Made by a program: the position numbers and the translations under genes. From Coenobita brevimanus (lineage: Eukaryota; Arthropoda; Malacostraca; Decapoda; Coenobitidae): 64,000 bases of DNA. Under the pieces are notes generated by a model. The model was not told where the DNA came from and ran no database searches. It was given only the letters and a program-made list of their open reading frames with translations. The stretch is from NCBI GenBank assembly GCA_032717465.1, contig JAVRFU010003718.1:618824-682823 (forward strand), read 5' to 3'. Below, piece by piece: positions 46,808 through 58,056 of the stretch (the first letter of the stretch is position 1; each line of letters begins with the position of its first letter).

Positions 46808-47891
46808 CCCCTTAACCGTGGGTCGTCACTTTCGCGACGTTTGAGAGCAAGGGATCATACCGCGGGGCGACACTTTTGTGATTCTTATTTTGAATTCGCC
46901 CGGGCTTTGAAGTGGTGGCTTGTATCATGTATCAGTACTGCCAATGTCCAACACTAGTCAGCACTCCTAATCTCATCTGTACTCCCATCCATTGTTGACA
47001 ATTTAGCCATTTCTCCCCGTTCTTGACTCCCCTCCCTACCTCCCCTCCATTACCCTATCCTCTCACCTGCCCAGCCGTGCTACGCTAAGTAAATCTTCCC
47101 TGGAATTTTCCACTGATTTCATCCATTGAAATAAGCCCTATGCCCTATTCTTATACCAAATAATATATACAAGAAAGAAATAAGGTAAGTGAGAGTGCCA
47201 TACACCTAGAATTGGCTAATTATCACCTGACAACACCTCACTTGGACTCGTTCGCTAATTTTCCCTGTTTATTTCCCCTTGAAATATGCCGTATAATCTA
47301 TTTTTGTAATAAATATACATAGAGTATAAGGAGGGAAGGGAGAAGCCTAAGTGATATTTACATTCACCTGGAACTACCTAATTTATTATGTATTGTCTTG
47401 GTTTCCTGCCAATCATTTCATTGCTATATATTAGCAGGTCTCATAGGGCTGAAGTTGGTAGTATTGCACTCACCCTAGCCAGGCAGCAGGAGGCCACCAC
47501 TATCAGTTCACTGTCATCTTTGAAAGTGGGAGTATGTCTGATTTGCTCCTGCTAACTTCCGCTGCTTTATAGCCCCATGCAAAGGGCCCTGTGACCTTTA
47601 CCCCCTACTAAACCTCGTGTGGATAGAGGTAAAGGGCTGACAATTGATAGAGAGTGACTATGATCTTTTTATTGAGTAAAACAGTGCAAGTGGAATTGTA
47701 AATAAAGTGTAAATAATATGTAAACAGGAAGAAAGCAATGAATGTAAATATAAGTGAACAGTGGAAAAAAGTTTTATAAGTTACTTCAAGTGACAGTGCA
47801 TAACACAGTGTAAATAAAATAGAAATGTAAATAAAGTAGAGAACGTAAATAGAAATGTAAATGAGTGGTATTATAAGAATATGAGTATATA
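46808..47891. mobile_element. piggyBac-like element F, copy 1 (right end missing)
   Basis: It starts at TTAA (46804-46807) with CCCCTTAACCGTGGGTCGTC and follows copy 2 (58331 onward) for about 1.08 kb with substitutions and a roughly 45-bp gap. Homology ends near 47891, where a CR1-like fragment begins. No transposase is recognisable. Confidence 0.78.
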
Positions 47892-48482
47892 TCCACCCAA
47901 CCATCTCTCTCCTGAAGCACGTCAATCACTTTTGAGTAAAAGCTCAAGAAGTTGGAAATACATGACCTTCCACTTCTAAATCCAAACTGACTGTCAGCCA
48001 GAATATTCATCTGTTCCAGATATTTTATCCATCTGTCTTTCATAATTCTTTCGCACAATTTTGCGACCATGCTGGTTAGGGACACTGGTCTATAATTCAG
48101 GGGTTCTTCCCTGTTTCCTCCCTTATAAATTGGTACCACATGTCCCCTCTTCCATTCTTGAGGCACTATCGCCACCTCCAGAGAACACACAATTCAACTG
48201 TGAATCTTATCCCCCAGTTGCTCTCTGAATTCCTTCAGTACCCAATTAGAGATTCCATCAGGTCTTGGGGCTTTCCTTACATCTTGAGTTTCCAGTAATT
48301 TATACACTTCCTATACTTCCACTCTTATGTCTTTTATCACTACATTTGTAGCACTCCCTCCCCTTCCACAAACTCCTTTTCACTAGTGAAAACTGATTGG
48401 AAACATTTGTTCATTATTTCTGCTTGCATTGCTGCATCTTTATAGATCTCTCCTTCTACTTTCAATTTGGTAATTCCTACCA
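47892..48482 (-). pseudogene. CR1-like LINE fragment (linker and RT N-terminus)
   Basis: The minus strand reads, in shifting frames, R-K-A-P-R-P-D-G-I-S-N-W-V-L-K-E, then P-Q-E-W-K-R-G-H-V-V-P-I-Y-K-G-G, N-Y-R-P-V-S-L, F-G-F-R-S-G-R-S and V-L-Q-E-R-D-G-W-V-D. It extends further 5' than the array copies, supplying the linker they lost. It stops just before motif A, at the junction with element F. Confidence 0.82.
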
Positions 48483-48774
48483 CCAGCAGTACGTTGCTGT
48501 CGATACCAAATCAACGTGGAGCGGTCGACTTCAGCAAACTTGGGAGTAAACATCACTTTCCTCTCCACGTTGCGTTTGCTTCTCGACGAGAAGTCAGCCG
48601 TGTACTGCATGAGTTTGTCTCGGGATCTCTTAATATCAGACAAAGTAGATCTGGCCAGGCTGAACTTGCAGAGGATGCGGGAAGAAGACCACCCCGCATC
48701 TACTTCTCCAATTTCTCCCGCTTCTTCTCCAGAGTCAACACCATTCTCTTCCTCTTCTCAGGCGACGAGGCCAT
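48483..48774 (-). pseudogene. Tigger/pogo-like transposase, N-terminal DNA-binding fragment
   Basis: The minus strand starts M-A-S-S-P-E-K-R-K-R with a likely ATG at 48774. After a frameshift it reads V-D-A-G-W-S-S-S-R-I, L-A-R-S-T-L-S-D-I-K-R-S-R-D-K-L (CENP-B-type helix-turn-helix) and then F-A-E-V-D-R-S-T-L-I-W-Y-R-Q-Q-R (second HTH). It ends at R-T-A-G-G against CR1 DNA. The catalytic DDE domain is absent. Confidence 0.72.
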
Positions 48775-49228
48775 CATCACACACACGAAGGAGAGACACG
48801 AGAGCAGCAGGAGTGCCTGCAGCAGGTAAGGCACCACCACAAAAGCGAGCACGTGGGCAGCATAACGACGAGTGTGCACTTGCGACGAGAGACAGGCAGA
48901 AAGTGGGGAGGATGCAGGGGCGCTCTAGCGGACGTCGGAGGAATGACGCGCCACAACAAAGCTGTCCCACGCCCTGCATGCCAAGTTCAAATTACGGGCG
49001 GGGGGGGGAAAAAAAAAAAGCCATGTCTGATAAGGGAAAGAGTTGGATGATGATGGTGGTTTTAATGTAGTATATTATGCTTTTTATAATTTTGTTATTG
49101 CCTGTGGACTGGGCTGGCTGTAAGGGGTGATGGGGAGGCCAGGGTTAATAAAACAAACTTTATTGAAGGTTATTTAAAGTTTGACATCATTATCATCGTC
49201 ATCATCCAGATCTATTTTCCCACCTAAA
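48775..49228. other. No clear gene; probable 5' flank of the Tigger fragment
   Basis: A + strand frame (48516-49070) crosses this stretch but looks like low-complexity antisense of the transposase. A G-run followed by an A-run lies at 48993-49018. Nothing else is recognised. Confidence 0.4.
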
Positions 49229-49229
49229 G

Positions 49230-49261
<32 letters not shown>
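49229..49261. repeat. (AAT)n microsatellite, tail of LINE H
   Basis: About eleven TAA/AAT repeats directly after the 3' UTR of H on the minus strand, as expected for tailed LINEs. Confidence 0.9.
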
Positions 49262-49436
49262 CTGGCCTTTTGTTTCTCAAAAGCACCAGTTCTGCCTTTG
49301 GGAATTCACTAGCGCTCGACGCCCATGCATTATATTTACAAGAATTGTGACATTTCGTGTATATAATACAAGCTACATCATATATACATGAAAGTGGCAA
49401 CAAATAAACCCTATAATCATCCGTCATAGTACCTCT

Positions 49437-52327
49437 CTACAGGTCATAGCATTTTGAAAAAAGAAAGGCTTTCAGCTGTCTCTTAAAGGATTCAACAGTA
49501 GAGAGTTGTCTTATGGACAATGGCAATCTGTTGTATAATCTAGGGGCTCTATATGCAAAAGAACAATCAGAGAAAGATGACTGGTGAATGGCTCCTGGCT
49601 CATCAAGACGCAATGAATCATCTTCACTGCATAACATCACACCCGGGCGTGTCGATGGGAGTTTTAACAATTCAGCAAGATACTTCGGTTCCCCAAACTT
49701 AAGAACCTTGAATGTAATAAGACACAGTTTAAATTCAGTTCTAGCCTTTACTGGTAACCAATGCAACTCAATCAGAAACGGGGTAGTTGAGGTTCTCGGG
49801 GGGAGACCAAAGATAAGTCGTGCTGCCCTGTTCAACACAGACTGAACTTTTGTTAGTATATTATTTGGAAGACCAACCCACAGTGAATTACAATAATCAA
49901 CACGAGACAAGACCTCTGCATGGACCAATGTTAAGAGGCACCGTCTATTCAGGAATTTTCTCACAGAAGACAGATTTCTCATATGCAAGTTACACCCTCT
50001 TACAACCTGATTAATATGTTCTTTGTAATTTAACTTAGAATTAAAATAAACACTCAGATTTTGAACAGAACTGACTGGGTGAAGCTGTGACACGCCAATG
50101 TTCAATGGCAGGGCATTGTCAGTGTCATCACCCCTTCTGTTTCCTCTGATGATGATGATGATCTCAGTTTTACCATCATTCAGCTTAAGTTTCCTCTTAG
50201 CCATCCAAATCTTAATATCAGACATTAGAGATTCAAACTTTGTCTTAGTATCATTGATATTATATTTGACATCTTAACATAGAGCTGGGTGTCATCAGCA
50301 TAAAAATGATAGGACACATCATGAGCATCAAGTAGAGACGATAAACTACTTGTGTAGATAGTAAATAGAATTGGACCCAAAACTGATCCTTGAGGGACTC
50401 CAAATAGAAGAGGAGCAGAATCAGAGCTAGCGTAATCAACAACCACTCTCTGAGATCTGTCTGACAGATACGACTTAAGGAGCAAAAGGGCACTATCACG
50501 AACGCCATAAAAATACAGATCATCCAACAATAGTTTATGATCTACTGTATCAAAAGCTGCAGACAGATCCAAGAGAACTAGGAGAGAGGACATCCCACTA
50601 CAAGTGTTTGCCACCAAGTCACTCTGAATCCTTGTTAGTGTAGTTTCAGTTGAATGGTATTTTCTGTATGCTGACTGAACAACAGGAACAACTCTGTTGT
50701 GTTCCAGTAGTGGTAAGAGTTGGTCGAGTATGGCCCGCTCAATAATCTTGGATAAAAAAGACAGGTTAGAGACAGGACAATAATTTGTCATGCTCTAGAC
50801 ATCAAGGCCATGTTTCTTAATTAGGGGCCTAAGCAAAGCACGTTTCTCATACTGCACAAAATTACTTTCTAAGAAGCATCTATTTATTATGTTGCAGATA
50901 CAGTCTGCAGCGTGCTCATACACATCAGGCAGTTGTGACATGTTACATGGATCGAGTGAGCAAAATGTTTTATTAAGTTCTCTGATGTAACATTTGACTT
51001 TGTTTACATCCAGTGGATGAAATGTTGAAAGCAAATGATCCCCAGTGCACCGTGGCTGGAAGTCAACTGAGTACACTTCACTAGGAGAACTGCTGTCTAA
51101 ATCACTTCTTATGCGAGATATCTTACTGTTAAAAAATGGAGCAAAATCAGAAGCCAATTGGGCATCAGATAAAGAAGTTGGTTTAACAATTACATTCCTC
51201 CAATCAACTAAATTGTTCACAACTGCAGACAGTTTTTTTTTATCACCACCACATGAATCAACTTTATTTTGATAATACCTAGCCTTTTGGGCTTTTACAG
51301 TGCGACCGACTGCTCTTCTCGCAAAAACATAACGCAAACGAGTTACTTCGGTCCGCTGCAAGCGCCACTCACGTTCTGCCCTTGTACGTTTTCTACGCAA
51401 AGAATTAATGGATGGACCATACCACGGAGAATTATCATGTACAGTGATTGTTTTTACTACCTCAGGACAATAATGGTCAAAAATTGACCTGAGCTCGTTG
51501 TTGTAAATATCAACCAATTCACCAGAAGAAAGACTTGAAGAATCGATGGAGTTTAAACGTTGATCAATTTCAAAACACATCAACTGGCGGTCAACATTGT
51601 TGTAATTTCTGAACCTGATGACCTTTTTATATGAAGGGGATTTCGGGACATCAAAACTAAGAGTGATCAGAGCATGATCAGAGATGAGGGGGTCAAATGA
51701 GTCAACCTCCATATCTGATAAGCACCTGCAACCAACAGGGGACAAGATCAAGTCAAGGACATGTCCTGAGACATGAGTTGGATTACTCACATGATTGAAG
51801 ATATTGTTCTGGGTGATCAACTCAAGGAATTCTGAAAAAAATGGTTTTGACTCTGGACTGTCAACCCAACAATTGAAATCACCACAAACAAGAAGTCCTC
51901 CAGGTTTAAGAGAAAACCCTTCAAGAAACTGCCCAAACTCCTCCATAAAACCTCGATCTCTGCCCGGATGACCTGGTCGATAGACAATTACAATTCTAAT
52001 GGTATTCTGATGGAAATTTATTAATACTTCCATAAATTCAAATGATGATGGGGTCAGGTCTGAGTCAATGAGAGAAACGTTTGAAAGTGCTGCCGAGTAG
52101 ATGAGTGCTATGCCTCCTCCCGGATAGTCAGCAGCAGGCCTGGGAATACTAATAATAGAATGTGTCTTAGGCAAAGCATTACGAATAATATCGATATCAG
52201 ACTCATACAACCAGGTTTCAGTCAAGCACAATATGTCAAGCTCGTGCTGATTTAGGGTTTCATTAATATAGTCTATCTTATTACGGATGGAACGAATATT
52301 TAAAAGACCCATCCTTAACTGGTTCAA
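49437..52327 (-). pseudogene. LINE H ORF2: endonuclease/reverse transcriptase, two lesions
   Basis: The first frame (52327-50795, 510 codons) has the AP endonuclease: L-N-I-R-S-I-R-N-K, L-T-E-T-W-L, V-Y-R-P-G, C-G-D-F-N and S-D-H-A-L-I. A TAG at 50792-50794 precedes the second frame (50791-50225): N-Y-C-P-V-S-N-L-S-F, motif A L-D-L-S-A-A-F-D, motif B G-V-P-Q-G-S-V-L-G-P and motif C Y-H-F-Y-A-D-D-T-Q-L. A frameshift near 50265 leads to the third frame (50225-49437) with L-H-W-L-P-V-K-A-R and a C-terminal L-Y-N-R-L-P-L-S-I-R. About 960 codons in all, normal for the group. Confidence 0.9.
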
Positions 52328-52338
52328 GAGGGACGTAG

Positions 52339-53587
52339 TCAGTTTTTTGAATGGTCAAAATTGGTGTTTTCAATCAGTCTATTCCTATGAGAAATCATAA
52401 TTGGACATTCTCTACTTGAAGCAAAATGGGGAACCGCCTGTGACTTTGAATTAGCATCTTGATGTCTTAAAGAGGAGCAGTTGATGCATTTGGGAGAATT
52501 TCTGTTACTACAGTCCTTAGATTTATGGGCTCCAGCACAAAAGACACATTTAGGTTCATCACTTTTCCTAGAACATCTCTCAAATGTATGACCAAAGCTT
52601 TGACAGTGATGACACTGTGTAACCCAGAATCTTTTGAGAGCACGGCATCTTGTAAGATCCACATAGATGTAATTGCCCTGTTCTACAATGGAGGATCTCA
52701 TCTCTGGCGACATCTTGAAGACAGCAGTTTTGGTGTCATTCCTTGTTCTTATGAAGAGAAGGTTGAGGGTACAACCTCGATCAACGAGCATCTTAATTTT
52801 ATTGTTTTTTCTCAAATATTTGGGATGATGTCAGAGTCATCCAAGGAAGAGGAAAGGCCTGACACGGTCATTTTAGGCAACATTTTCTTTGGCTCTGATA
52901 TGCAAAAATGCCTTCAGAGCCAAAATGATCAGTCAGCACCCCAGTTGCTTCACCCTTGGCCTTAGCTGACAGAAACTTCATTACCAGCCCACCAGCCTTG
53001 GTCTTAAGGCAGCTGTCAACCGGTGCCGAGTTAAGTACGCCTCTGATGTCTTCTGGTCCCATCTGATTTGTCAGGGCACTAGCGCCACTCTCTGGTTTCA
53101 CAATCAGTACATGCTGACTATGAATGGATTTTTTCTGGCCATGAGCACTGATCCCAATCACGCCCCCAGGCAGATCCTTCCCTCCCCCCACGAGAGACCC
53201 GCGAACAGCATCCGCAAATGACTTGGCCTGATCTTGTGTGACCGCCATGGGTGATGAGACCTTGGTCTCTAGTGCCTCCAGTCTATTTGATACATCTCTG
53301 ATTGCTTGAAAGATTGGCCCAATAACTTTATCTTCATACTCCTTCTTGGTACTACTTCCTCCACCAGCCAAGACCTCGTCTGCTGGTGCAACACACTGGC
53401 TACACATCCAGCGAAAGCCCAGCTGGTGGCTTCTCTTCATGAATGGATAGTCGCCTGCATCCAAATTTTCACAAGCTATTTGAATCCACTCGCTGCAGTA
53501 GGCGCACTTCAGTGCTTGTGCACTTTTTGCTACAGACCTACTGCAGCGAGGGCACTGGTGTTGTTTACACATAATAAGGGAGAACAA
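52339..53587 (-). pseudogene. LINE H ORF1: PHD-like and CCHC zinc-finger protein, frameshifted
   Basis: The N-terminal frame (53587-52868, 239 codons) begins with a Cys-rich finger, C-P-R-C ... C-A-Y-C-S-E-W-I-Q-I-A-C ... W-M-C-S-Q-C, PHD-like, then a segment likely to be coiled coil (I-F-Q-A-I-R-D-V-S-N-R-L-E-A-L-E). After a frameshift near 52840 the second frame (52815-52339) has zinc knuckles C-H-H-C-Q-S-F-G-H-T-F-E-R-C and C-V-F-C-x-x-x-H-K-S-K-D-C. Such ORF1 proteins bind element RNA. ORF2 starts 12 bp downstream. Confidence 0.83.
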
Positions 53588-53631
53588 AAAACAAAACTAG
53601 ATGACAACAACAGCAAAACGTATATACAATA

Positions 53632-53654
53632 CTACCCGGGAAAAACCCGGGTAG
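53632..53654. repeat. Perfect 9-bp hairpin near the 5' end of LINE H
   Basis: CTACCCGGG and CCCGGGTAG separated by AAAAA on the + strand, 45 bp upstream of ORF1. The stem is GC-rich and exact. Confidence 0.85.
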
Positions 53655-53690
53655 CGCTGCCCCCGTTTGTGTCACCCTAATTTAGAAAAA

Positions 53691-53930
53691 AAGAAAACCA
53701 AAAGAAAAAAAGCACAAAAAACAGAAGCGGGGGAAAAAAAAAAAAAACAGGGTGTCTGCGAGGTCACCACGAGCAGGTGGGGTACGACTTGACAACCCTT
53801 CTAGGAAAGATAACCCAAACCAAGGTGCTGCAGAAGTGCTGAGATGGTATTGAAAGTTTTCCCAATTCGAGCTATACAGCAGCAACAAATACGTCACTTA
53901 GGCAAGACCTCATTGGTTACGATACTGCCA
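53691..53930. other. Short intergenic stretch, A-rich then unassigned
   Basis: A-rich to about 53750, then unique-looking sequence. It may be the 5' UTR of H or its flank. No gene seen. Confidence 0.4.
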
Positions 53931-53934
53931 CTGC

Positions 53935-54580
53935 GCAAATATTTTGCTGGTGTATCATGGCTCCAAAGTCCGTAACATCAGATGTGGTGATCCACACCCA
54001 GCTTTGAGTTCATTTTGCACTCATGCTGGGTCTGTCCATGTTTACTGATGGCTGGCATTGAATTTAAGGTTGTCTTCCGTAATTTTACCCAGAGTGGCAC
54101 CCTACCCTCCTCTGCCGTAATTTTTACTGTGAAGCCGTCAGCAATTCTCTTGGCTCTCCACCATATCCTCACCTTTGATGCAATTAGTTTTATGATTTTT
54201 AATGACTGCAGGGCTGCCTTGTCTGCCGTTAAGCATTTCAACTCTCCTCAACCTTTAGTGTTGAAAATTTGAGGAAAGTTCCACCTCGTGGGCCACCATG
54301 CTGGGTGGCAACCCACATTGGACCGCAGGGAAATGATTGTGCAGGTGAGGCAGCAAGGGCAGCAGTGATTCTTGATGTCTCTGTTAGACCTGTCACCAAC
54401 AGAGATTATTTCCCATTGATTAAGGCTGCAGTCCCTACCTCCTGGCAGCATGCTTGGGGCACATTTCCTGTTCCAAGCAAGCTACAGGAGGTGACCAACC
54501 AGTCTCCATTTGTATGGTCTTTGGGGTTGCTTACCCACTTTTATTCAGAACTTCGTCTTTGACAGGAAGTTTCCTGTGTG
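53935..54580 (+). pseudogene. LINE E RNase H domain fragment
   Basis: In shifting frames: H-G-S-K-V (from an original D-G-S-K), L-P-S-S-A-V-I-F-T-V-K-P-S-A-I-L-L-A-L, F-M-I-F-N-D-C-R-A-A-L-S-A-V-K-H-F (the D-S-R-A-A-L box), C-W-V-A-T-H-I-G-P-Q-G-N-D-C-A-G-E-A-A (W-V-x-x-H-x-G-x-x-G-N-E-x-A-D box) and R-D-Y-F-P-L-I-K-A-A. This is the RNase H that follows RT in I/LOA/Jockey-group LINEs. Many stops; ends near a (GT)n at 54575-54592. Confidence 0.78.
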
Positions 54581-54599
54581 TGTGTGTGTGTGATTTGAA

Positions 54600-54819
54600 C
54601 TCTGCCCTGTACTCTCAGGAGGAGGATGTGCCATAGAGGAGTGTTTTGAGTGTAGCATTATTTGCTGTTGCAGTTAACTGTCTCGTTATTGGACGATGCA
54701 GGCTGCATCCAACCACGGATAAGTACTCAGGATGTGGGACGGCTTGGTCTTGGCTGAATGCTGGGAGAACCCCTCCCCTGTTTCCGTGCTCGCCGTACTT
54801 CTTAAACATTTTGTCCCCA
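54600..54819. other. Unassigned sequence between RNase H fragment and tandem repeat
   Basis: No coding signal. The motif GATGCAGGCTGCATCCA (54692-54714 area) recurs in related form near 55655-55680, on the far side of the tandem repeat. Confidence 0.4.
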
Positions 54820-55645
54820 CACCATTGGTTTTGCTTCTTTTTCCGTGATTTTATTATCTTCGTAATCTCTAATAGTTGTGCTTGCTTATGGTGTTGATAA
54901 AAACATTTGGCGAACATACATTATGCGCTGATTTACGATGTTTTTTATTTCCTTTGTGTTTTCTCATAGAAATATAAGTTTTATGGTAATTGTTACTGAG
55001 AAAAAGTTTTAGGAAATTTCATTAGTGGCGTTTTGGTATATAAACATTTACTGTTGGGCAGTTTGGGTGGGTTTTACGTACCACTATAGGAAATTATCTT
55101 ATGATTGCGCTGCAGTGCGGGAGTGGTGTTTTGTGCGGCCAAAGTTGTTGCCAAATTATGTTTTCCCCTGCCTTTATCTAAGCCTGTGTCTGCCTGATTT
55201 TTTATTCACGTAATCTCAAATATTTATACTTGCCTATGGTGTTGATAAAAAAGTTCAGCGAATATAGATTATGTGCCAATTTATGATGTTTCTTCTTTCC
55301 TTCTTCTCTCTTGTTTCCTCATAGAAATATTTGTTTCATGGTAATTGTTACTGATAAGGAGTTTTAGGAAATTTCATCAGCTACATTCTGATATATAAAT
55401 ATTTACTATAGGACAGTTCAGATCGGTTTTATGTACCACAACATGAAATTACCTTACGGTCGTGCTGCAGTGTGGGAGCGGTATTTGGCTAAATTATATT
55501 TTCCCCTGCCTTTATTTATGCCTTCTTCTGCCTGACTTTTTATTGACGTAATCTCAGATAGTTGTGCTTTATAATGTTGATAAAAATGTTTGGCGAATAT
55601 AAAATATGTGCTAATTTATGATGTTTCTTCTCTCTATCAAGGGCG
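54820..55645 (+). repeat. 0.34-kb tandem repeat, about 2.4 copies
   Basis: The marker TGGTGTTGATAAAAA occurs near 54889, 55237 and (as AATGTTGATAAAAA) 55573, giving periods of 348 and 335 bp. Other shared landmarks: TTACTGA, GTTTTAGGAAATTTCAT, GCTGCAGTG, TTCCCCTGCCTTTAT and ACGTAATCTCA. Copies are diverged by substitutions and gaps, so the tandem is old. Confidence 0.85.
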
Positions 55646-55699
55646 ATTTTGTTCGATGCAGCTTGCGTTGTCCAGCATCGAGGGGGTGAGTTTTGCACC

Positions 55700-56150
55700 A
55701 CTACCCTAACTGTCAAAAGGATTAATGGTATTGTGGAGAAGAGGGAGTGAAGAGCTTCCTGTTTGTGGATGATGTCTCTGTCTCATTTGCTGCATCCAGT
55801 ATGTTGGTGGCAGAGTGCTGGCTGCAACTTGCAATAAATCATTCTGTTACCAGGGCACCAAAACATGGCTTTTAGATTTTCCTCATCTGAGACCATTGCA
55901 GTGCACTTCTGCCAGTTACATGGGGCCCATCCTGACCCAGATTTGTTTTTAAATGGCCAAAGGATTGCTGGTATGGAAGTGAGGTTTTTAGGCCTCATCT
56001 GTGATGCCTGTCTTATTTGGATCCCACATTTAAAGCAGATAAAGGCTTCTTGCCTGAAGGTTGTGAGCCTTTTAAAGGTTCTAGCTCATACTAGATAGGC
56101 TGCTGATAGACATACCCTGCTCCTGCTGCATCAAGCTCTAGTGTTATCCA
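55700..56150 (+). pseudogene. LINE E reverse transcriptase fragment (palm to thumb)
   Basis: Reads F-L-F-V-D-D-V-S-V-S-F-A-A (motif C as F-V-D-D), then after a frameshift G-F-R-F-S-S-S-E-T-I-A-V-H-F-C (55865-56098), L-N-G-Q-R-I-A-G, R-F-L-G-L-I-C-D and L-K-V-V-S-L-L-K-V-L-A-H-T. A stop then precedes A-A-D-R-H-T-L-L-L-L-H-Q-A-L-V-L-S. Same family style as the RNase H piece, but it lies downstream of it, so the order is not collinear and the two are separate fragments or rearranged. Confidence 0.78.
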
Positions 56151-56396
56151 ATCCTTTCAGGATTTTAGTGAAAGCTTTGCCATTTCACTTGACATCTCAA
56201 AGACTTTTAGTTGAGTCTGGCATAAATTTTTAATTTCCAAACTGCCCTCTTATGGCTTCTATTCTTCTATCTGTGCCTTCATCTCAAGCTTCCTTTCTGG
56301 TCGTTCTATAGCTGCAGTTGTAGACGGCCACTGTTTTTCTGCTAGAGCTATGAGTAGTGGTGTTCCTCGGGACTCTGTCCTATCACCAGCTGTCTT
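56151..56396 (+). pseudogene. Jockey-like LINE D reverse transcriptase, segment 1 (motifs A and B)
   Basis: Reads F-A-I-S-L-D-I-S-K-T-F-S-stop-V-W-H-K (motif A with one stop), L-P-S-Y-G-F-Y-S-S-I, F-L-S-G-R-S and S-G-V-P-R-D-S-V-L-S-P (motif B). It is cut by element C copy 3 and continues at 58057. The 5' part of D is missing; the join with E lies near 56150-56170. Confidence 0.8.
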
Positions 56397-58056
56397 GAAC
56401 ACTTTAAGGAATTGTTGAACATAGAGGATGGAAGTAATGCGAGTATAAGTGGCTGGGGAATGGCTGGGAGAAGGAGGGAGGTGAGAAGACAGGAAGAAAT
56501 CAGTAGGGTAGAAGTTGTGGAAGCAATGAAGAAAGTTAAATTGGGGAAAGCTCCAGGAATTGATGGAGTGTGTGGTGAAATGCTGAAGCATGGGGGAGAG
56601 ATAGTAGTAGAATGGATGTGGAAGATGAGCAGATTGGCCTGGGAGGAAGGTAGAGTCCCGGAGGATTGGAAGTCAGGTATAATTATTCCCTTGTACAAAG
56701 GAAAAGGGGAAAAAGAAGTGTGTGGTAATCATAGGGGCATTTGTCTTCTTAGTATAATAGGAAAAGTGTATGGTAGGACACTTATTGACAGAGTTAGAGA
56801 AAGAACAGAGAAATTAGTTAGAGAAGAACAGGGAGGCTTTAGGAAGGGAAGAGGTTGTGTAGCTCAGATATTCATTCTTAGATCTTTAGTGGAAAAGTTT
56901 CTAGAGAAGGGAAAGAAGTTGTATGTGGCTTTCATGGATTTGGAGAAAGCATATGACAGGGTGGATAGTCAAGGATTGTGGAAAGTGTTAAGAATATATG
57001 GAGTAGAAGGGAAGTTGTTGAATGCTGTGAAGAGTATGTACAATGGTGCTAAGGCTGCAGTGCGTGTGGATGGTGAACTAAGTGAATTTTTCTCTTTGAA
57101 GGTTGGGTTGAAACAGGGATGTGTCATGTCTCCATGGTTGTTCAATGTACATGGATGGGGTTATAAAAGATGTCCGAGGTAGGGTAGTGGATGTTGGAGT
57201 GGCCCTGGTGAGAGAGGATATTGTTTGGAAACTCCCTGTACTGTTGTTTGCAGATGATCCTGTGTTGTTGAGTGAAGACGAAGGGGAGCTGCAAGGCTTA
57301 GTGGATGAGTCTGGGATAGTGTGTAAGAAATGGAGTCTTAATGTGAATGTAGGGAAGAGTAAAGTGATGGTCTTTGAGAGAGGTGAAGTCAGTGAATGTA
57401 CAGCGAGATTGGATGGTGAGGAATTGGAAAATGTGAGTACGTTTAAGTACTTGGGTAGTGTGATGAGTAAGGATGGCGGTTTGGAGGGTGAAGTGCTCGA
57501 AAGGGTACAGGAGGGAAGAAAGGTTGCTGGTTCTTTGAAAGTAGTGATAAGAAACAGGGAAGTGAGCATGGAAGTGAAAAAGTTACTACATGACAGTATT
57601 GTGATACCAACTCTAACGTACGGAAGTGAAGCTTGAACGTTGTTGGAAGGACACAAGTCAAGAGTTAGAGCAGTGGAAATGAGTTATTTAAGAGGAGCCT
57701 GTGGGGTCACATGGAGAGACAGGCTGACGAATGAGGATATAAAGGAGCGTTGTGATGTGGATGTGGGTGTCTTAGGAAGCGTTGTGAGGAACACACTGAG
57801 GTGATTTGGCCATGTGGAGAGAATGGAGGGTGAAAGACTGATGAAGAGAGTGTATGTGAGTGAGGTGGAGGGGGGAAGAGGTAGGGGGAGGCCGAGGATG
57901 AGATGGAGGGATGGGGTGGAGAGGTATATCAGAGGGGGGGTATGAGTTGGGAGCAGGGCAGTGAAATGGCGGGGGACAGGGCGACTTGGAGGCGTTTTGT
58001 TTGTGGCCACCCCAAATGGGATTGAGGTGTCTGGCAATAGATAGATAGATAGATAG
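56397..58056 (+). mobile_element. Non-LTR retrotransposon C, copy 3 (5'-truncated, inside D)
   Basis: It starts within the EN-RT linker (GAACACTTTAAGG, sharing GAAC with the D flank) and ends in (GATA)n at 58037-58056. No clear target duplication; some D codons between motifs B and C are missing, so a small target deletion is possible. Confidence 0.88.
56412..58030 (+). pseudogene. Element C copy 3 reverse transcriptase, broken
   Basis: Frame 56412-57182 carries G-K-A-P-G-I-D-G, F-R-K-G-R-G-C, F-M-D-L-E-K-A-Y-D-R and K-Q-G-C-V-M-S-P. A 2-bp deletion near 57147 shifts to frame 57121-57636 with F-A-D-D-P-V-L-L (Thr to Pro). Trp codons become TGA at 57634-57636 and near 57803. The C-terminal G-R-G-R-P and H-P segments are present. 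Confidence 0.86.

Larger units (their letters stand above)
49229..53690 (-). mobile_element. LINE H (L2/CR1-group), almost complete
   Basis: Minus-strand order: 5' region with a perfect hairpin (53632-53654), ORF1 (53587-52339), ORF2 (52327-49437), 3' UTR of about 175 bp and an (AAT)n tail (49229-49261). Two ORFs, AP endonuclease, palm style (L-D-L-S-A-A-F-D-T-V-D-H, G-V-P-Q-G-S-V-L-G-P) and a microsatellite tail point to the L2/CR1 group. The exact 5' end is not resolved. Confidence 0.85.

Noticed and set aside
48516..49070. 184-codon + strand ORF as a host gene
   Set aside because: Low complexity, runs antisense through the Tigger helix-turn-helix region, and its end is a G/A-run. The minus-strand reading is the meaningful one.
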